Positions 5,643 to 7,240 of a stretch of 7,240 bases of DNA are shown here, in pieces. A model generated the notes under the pieces. It was not told the DNA's origin. It saw only the letters and a program-made list of their open reading frames with translations, and did not search any database. The position numbers were made by a program, and so were the translations under genes. Origin of the DNA: Bryobacterales bacterium (GTDB lineage: Bacteria; Acidobacteriota; Terriglobia; Bryobacterales; Bryobacteraceae); the NCBI GenBank assembly GCA_025456495.1, contig JALOKO010000191.1, positions 1-7,240 of the forward strand, read 5' to 3'. Position 1 is the stretch's first letter, and every line of letters begins with the position of its first letter.

Positions 5643-7076
5643 CTATTGCGTTACCGACGCCTGCGCCTGAATCTGCTTGGCCACCTTCTCAACGTCTTCC
5701 CACACTCGCAGCAGATTGCCGCTCCAGAGCTTGTCGATCTGCTCTTCCGTGTAGCCGCGGCGCACCAGTTCCAAAGTGACGTTGAAGGCTTCCGAAGCGC
5801 TGTTCCAGCCATCAATGCCACCACCGCCATCGAAGTCTGACGAGATACCCACGTGGTCAATGCCGATGAGCTTCACGGCGTAGTCAATGTGGTCCACCAT
5901 GTCTTTGACGCTGGCGCGCGGCGTGGGTGGAAATTGCGCGTCAATCTCCGCCATGCGTGTTTCGTAGGCCTTGCGCTGGTCAGGGGACAGGCGGCTGAGG
6001 AACATGCTGCGCATGCGTGCGGTGGGGTCGCCGGCTGTGGCGCTGAGGTTGGGGTCTTCCACCGGACAGGCCCGGTTGCGAGCCACGGGCGGACGGAACG
6101 AGGATGCCGCCGCGCCTCCGCCAAAGCCTAGGTCAGCGCGCATCTTGGCGATAGCCGCCGCGCGCTCCTTGGAATCCGTCTTCAGGTAGGAGGCGAAGCC
6201 CACAATCTGCACCACGCCGCCGCTCTTCTTCACCGCCAGCAGTTGCTCATCGTCCATGTTGCGGCTATGGTTGGCTAAGGCGCGGGCGCTGGAGTGTGAC
6301 GCAATCACCGGCGCCTTCGACAACCCGATGGTTTCCAGATTGGCTCCCTTGGATGGGTGCGACAAGTCAATCATCATGCCCAAGCGGTTCATCTCGGCAA
6401 CCACCTGACGGCCCAGCGGCGACAATCCGTTGTTAAAGCTATAGCCGGTGGCTTCGCCCGTATTGGAATCAGCCAACTGGCTGTTGCCGTTGTGCGCCAG
6501 CGACATGTAGCGCCCGCCGCGATCATAAAACTCCTTCACGCGTCGGATGTCCGTGCCGATGGGATAGCCGTTTTCAATGCCAATCACCGCGATCCGTTTG
6601 CCTTGACGATGCAGGCTGCGCACCTCCGCCGGGCTAAGCGCCAATCCGATCTGGTCTGGCGCGATCTCCTTGGTGAAGCGGTGAATGGCATCGAACTTTT
6701 CGATGGCCTGTTCGTAGGCGTAGGCGTACTCCTCCTCGGTGGGCAGGCGCTGGCCAACATAGACGATGAAGAACGAAACGTCCATGTCGCCATCCACCAT
6801 CTTGGGCAGGTTCACCTGGGTGGCCAGCCGCTGGGTGTAGTTGCACTCTTTGGTGAAGTTCGCCGGGTCAATGTCCACGTGCGTGTCCAACTTCAGCACG
6901 CGGTCGTGGATGGCCTTGGCCTTGGCGGTCAACTCCGCATCGTCGGTCTGGGGGTATGCCAATGTCTGGGGGTATGCCAATGTCTGGGGGTATGCCAATG
7001 TCTGGGGATACGCCGGTGTCTGGGTGAGGGGCAACAGTAACGCGGTGGCAAGCAGGAGTCGTCGGGAAAGCGTCAT
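5643..7076 (-). CDS. Exported membrane dipeptidase, peptidase family M19
   Basis: M19 enzymes are dinuclear-zinc dipeptidases (renal dipeptidase type) cleaving dipeptides, including ones with a C-terminal D-residue. The 477-residue product begins MTLSRRLLLATALLLPLTQTPA, a signal peptide; SRRLLL loosely fits a twin-arginine motif, but Sec is equally likely. After it come three or four YPQTLA-type repeats (23-44). Expected metal ligands are present: His66 and Asp68 (THVD), Glu168 (IENGYPIG), His240 (DLSHPS), His261 (IASHSSAR). NHSRNMDDEQLL (269-280) and HVGISSDFDGGGG (408-420, acidic Asp414) complete the core. An insert at about 300-391 enlarges the protein beyond classic members; similar inserts occur in other bacterial M19 proteins. 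The mature part has only two Cys (78 and 337). ATG 7076 is chosen because the signal peptide starts there; a GTG at 7193 would add 39 residues of non-signal-like sequence. It converges on rhaM with one base between stop codons. Confidence 0.93.
   Translation of the reverse strand: MTLSRRLLLATALLLPLTQTPAYPQTLAYPQTLAYPQTLAYPQTDDAELTAKAKAIHDRVLKLDTHVDIDPANFTKECNYTQRLATQVNLPKMVDGDMDVSFFIVYVGQRLPTEEEYAYAYEQAIEKFDAIHRFTKEIAPDQIGLALSPAEVRSLHRQGKRIAVIGIENGYPIGTDIRRVKEFYDRGGRYMSLAHNGNSQLADSNTGEATGYSFNNGLSPLGRQVVAEMNRLGMMIDLSHPSKGANLETIGLSKAPVIASHSSARALANHSRNMDDEQLLAVKKSGGVVQIVGFASYLKTDSKERAAAIAKMRADLGFGGGAAASSFRPPVARNRACPVEDPNLSATAGDPTARMRSMFLSRLSPDQRKAYETRMAEIDAQFPPTPRASVKDMVDHIDYAVKLIGIDHVGISSDFDGGGGIDGWNSASEAFNVTLELVRRGYTEEQIDKLWSGNLLRVWEDVEKVAKQIQAQASVTQ
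6946..7017 (-). repeat. 18-bp tandem coding repeat (YPQTLA) after the dipeptidase signal peptide
   Basis: Three identical 18-bp units (6946-6963, 6964-6981, 6982-6999; GTCTGGGGGTATGCCAAT on the plus strand) are followed by a diverged fourth (7000-7017). On the minus strand they encode TPAYPQ then TLAYPQ three times. The identity of the three copies suggests recent expansion. The array keeps the reading frame whatever the copy number. Confidence 0.92.
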
Positions 7077-7197
7077 GGGGTACCGTCCATCCTTCCGTGC
7101 CGCGCAGGCACGAAGTACATTCAAGGATTCTGAGGAAACGCAACCAGACGGGGGCGAGGGGCGCGGAGACGGGGCCGGGCAAACCACGAACACCCGT

Positions 7198-7228
7198 AGT
7201 ATAGCAACGGCGCCGCTGGAAGCGACAA
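7198..7228 (-). promoter_or_regulatory. Possible promoter of the M19 dipeptidase gene
   Basis: On the minus strand TATACT (7203-7198) is a good -10 hexamer, with TTGTCG (7228-7223) 19 bp upstream as a mediocre -35. The predicted start at about 7191 would give a leader of roughly 115 bases before ATG 7076. A GGAAGGA 13 bases before that ATG is a possible but distant ribosome site. I see nothing else in 7077-7240. Confidence 0.35.
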
Positions 7229-7240
7229 ACGCGCCGCCGA

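Noticed and set aside
6946..7017. Short repeat array considered as CRISPR
   Set aside because: The 18-bp units are contiguous with no spacers and keep frame inside a gene.
6357..7040. 227-codon plus-strand frame ending in LGVCQC repeats
   Set aside because: It is antisense to the M19 dipeptidase; the Cys repeat is only the 18-bp array read backward.
7077..7193. N-terminal extension of the dipeptidase to a GTG at 7193
   Set aside because: The extra 39 residues are Pro/Ser/Cys-rich and would bury the signal peptide; ATG 7076 begins a standard one.

Overview
This is a high-GC stretch of ordinary bacterial chromosome. I see no RNA genes, CRISPR array, insertion sequence or phage gene. It probably comes from the Acidobacteriota, perhaps the Bryobacterales/Solibacter side. 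The clues are a secreted protein ending in a 'YTSQLPDFSVRQFTTRY' segment, a type I recall as common in that phylum, and a lone RhaM and an exported M19 dipeptidase beside housekeeping genes. The phylum assignment is inference; no search was run.

Layout. 1-972 (minus) holds the N-terminal 324 codons of a secreted protein of unknown function that runs off the left edge. It has a signal peptide, four PPGQY repeats and a small predicted beta-rich domain. 973-1270 is non-coding, with a 13-bp tandem repeat and two possible stem-loops. 1271-2431 (minus) is a ThiO-type glycine oxidase. 2432-2502 is a compact divergent promoter region with a 9-bp inverted repeat; each arm contains a TATGCT -10-like box a few bases from a start codon. 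From 2503 to 5641 (plus) four genes lie head to tail and probably form one operon: folD (folate one-carbon metabolism), coaE (last step of CoA synthesis), a membrane-anchored HtrA/DegP-type protease with one PDZ domain, and an L-rhamnose mutarotase. One base after the mutarotase stop, the convergent gene for an exported M19 membrane dipeptidase begins (stop codon first); it reads leftward from 7076. Its signal peptide is followed by an 18-bp coding repeat. 7077-7240 is its leader, with a possible promoter.

Working together: folD, coaE and thiO are cytoplasmic cofactor genes (folate, CoA, thiamin thiazole) sharing one divergent control region. The HtrA protease, the dipeptidase and the left-edge protein act, or are predicted to act, outside the cytoplasmic membrane. 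I found no clearly new multi-gene system. The most unusual points are the mirror-image promoter pair between thiO and folD, the repeat that multiplies candidate signal-peptidase sites in the dipeptidase, the one-base gap between convergent genes, and the heavy use of non-ATG starts.
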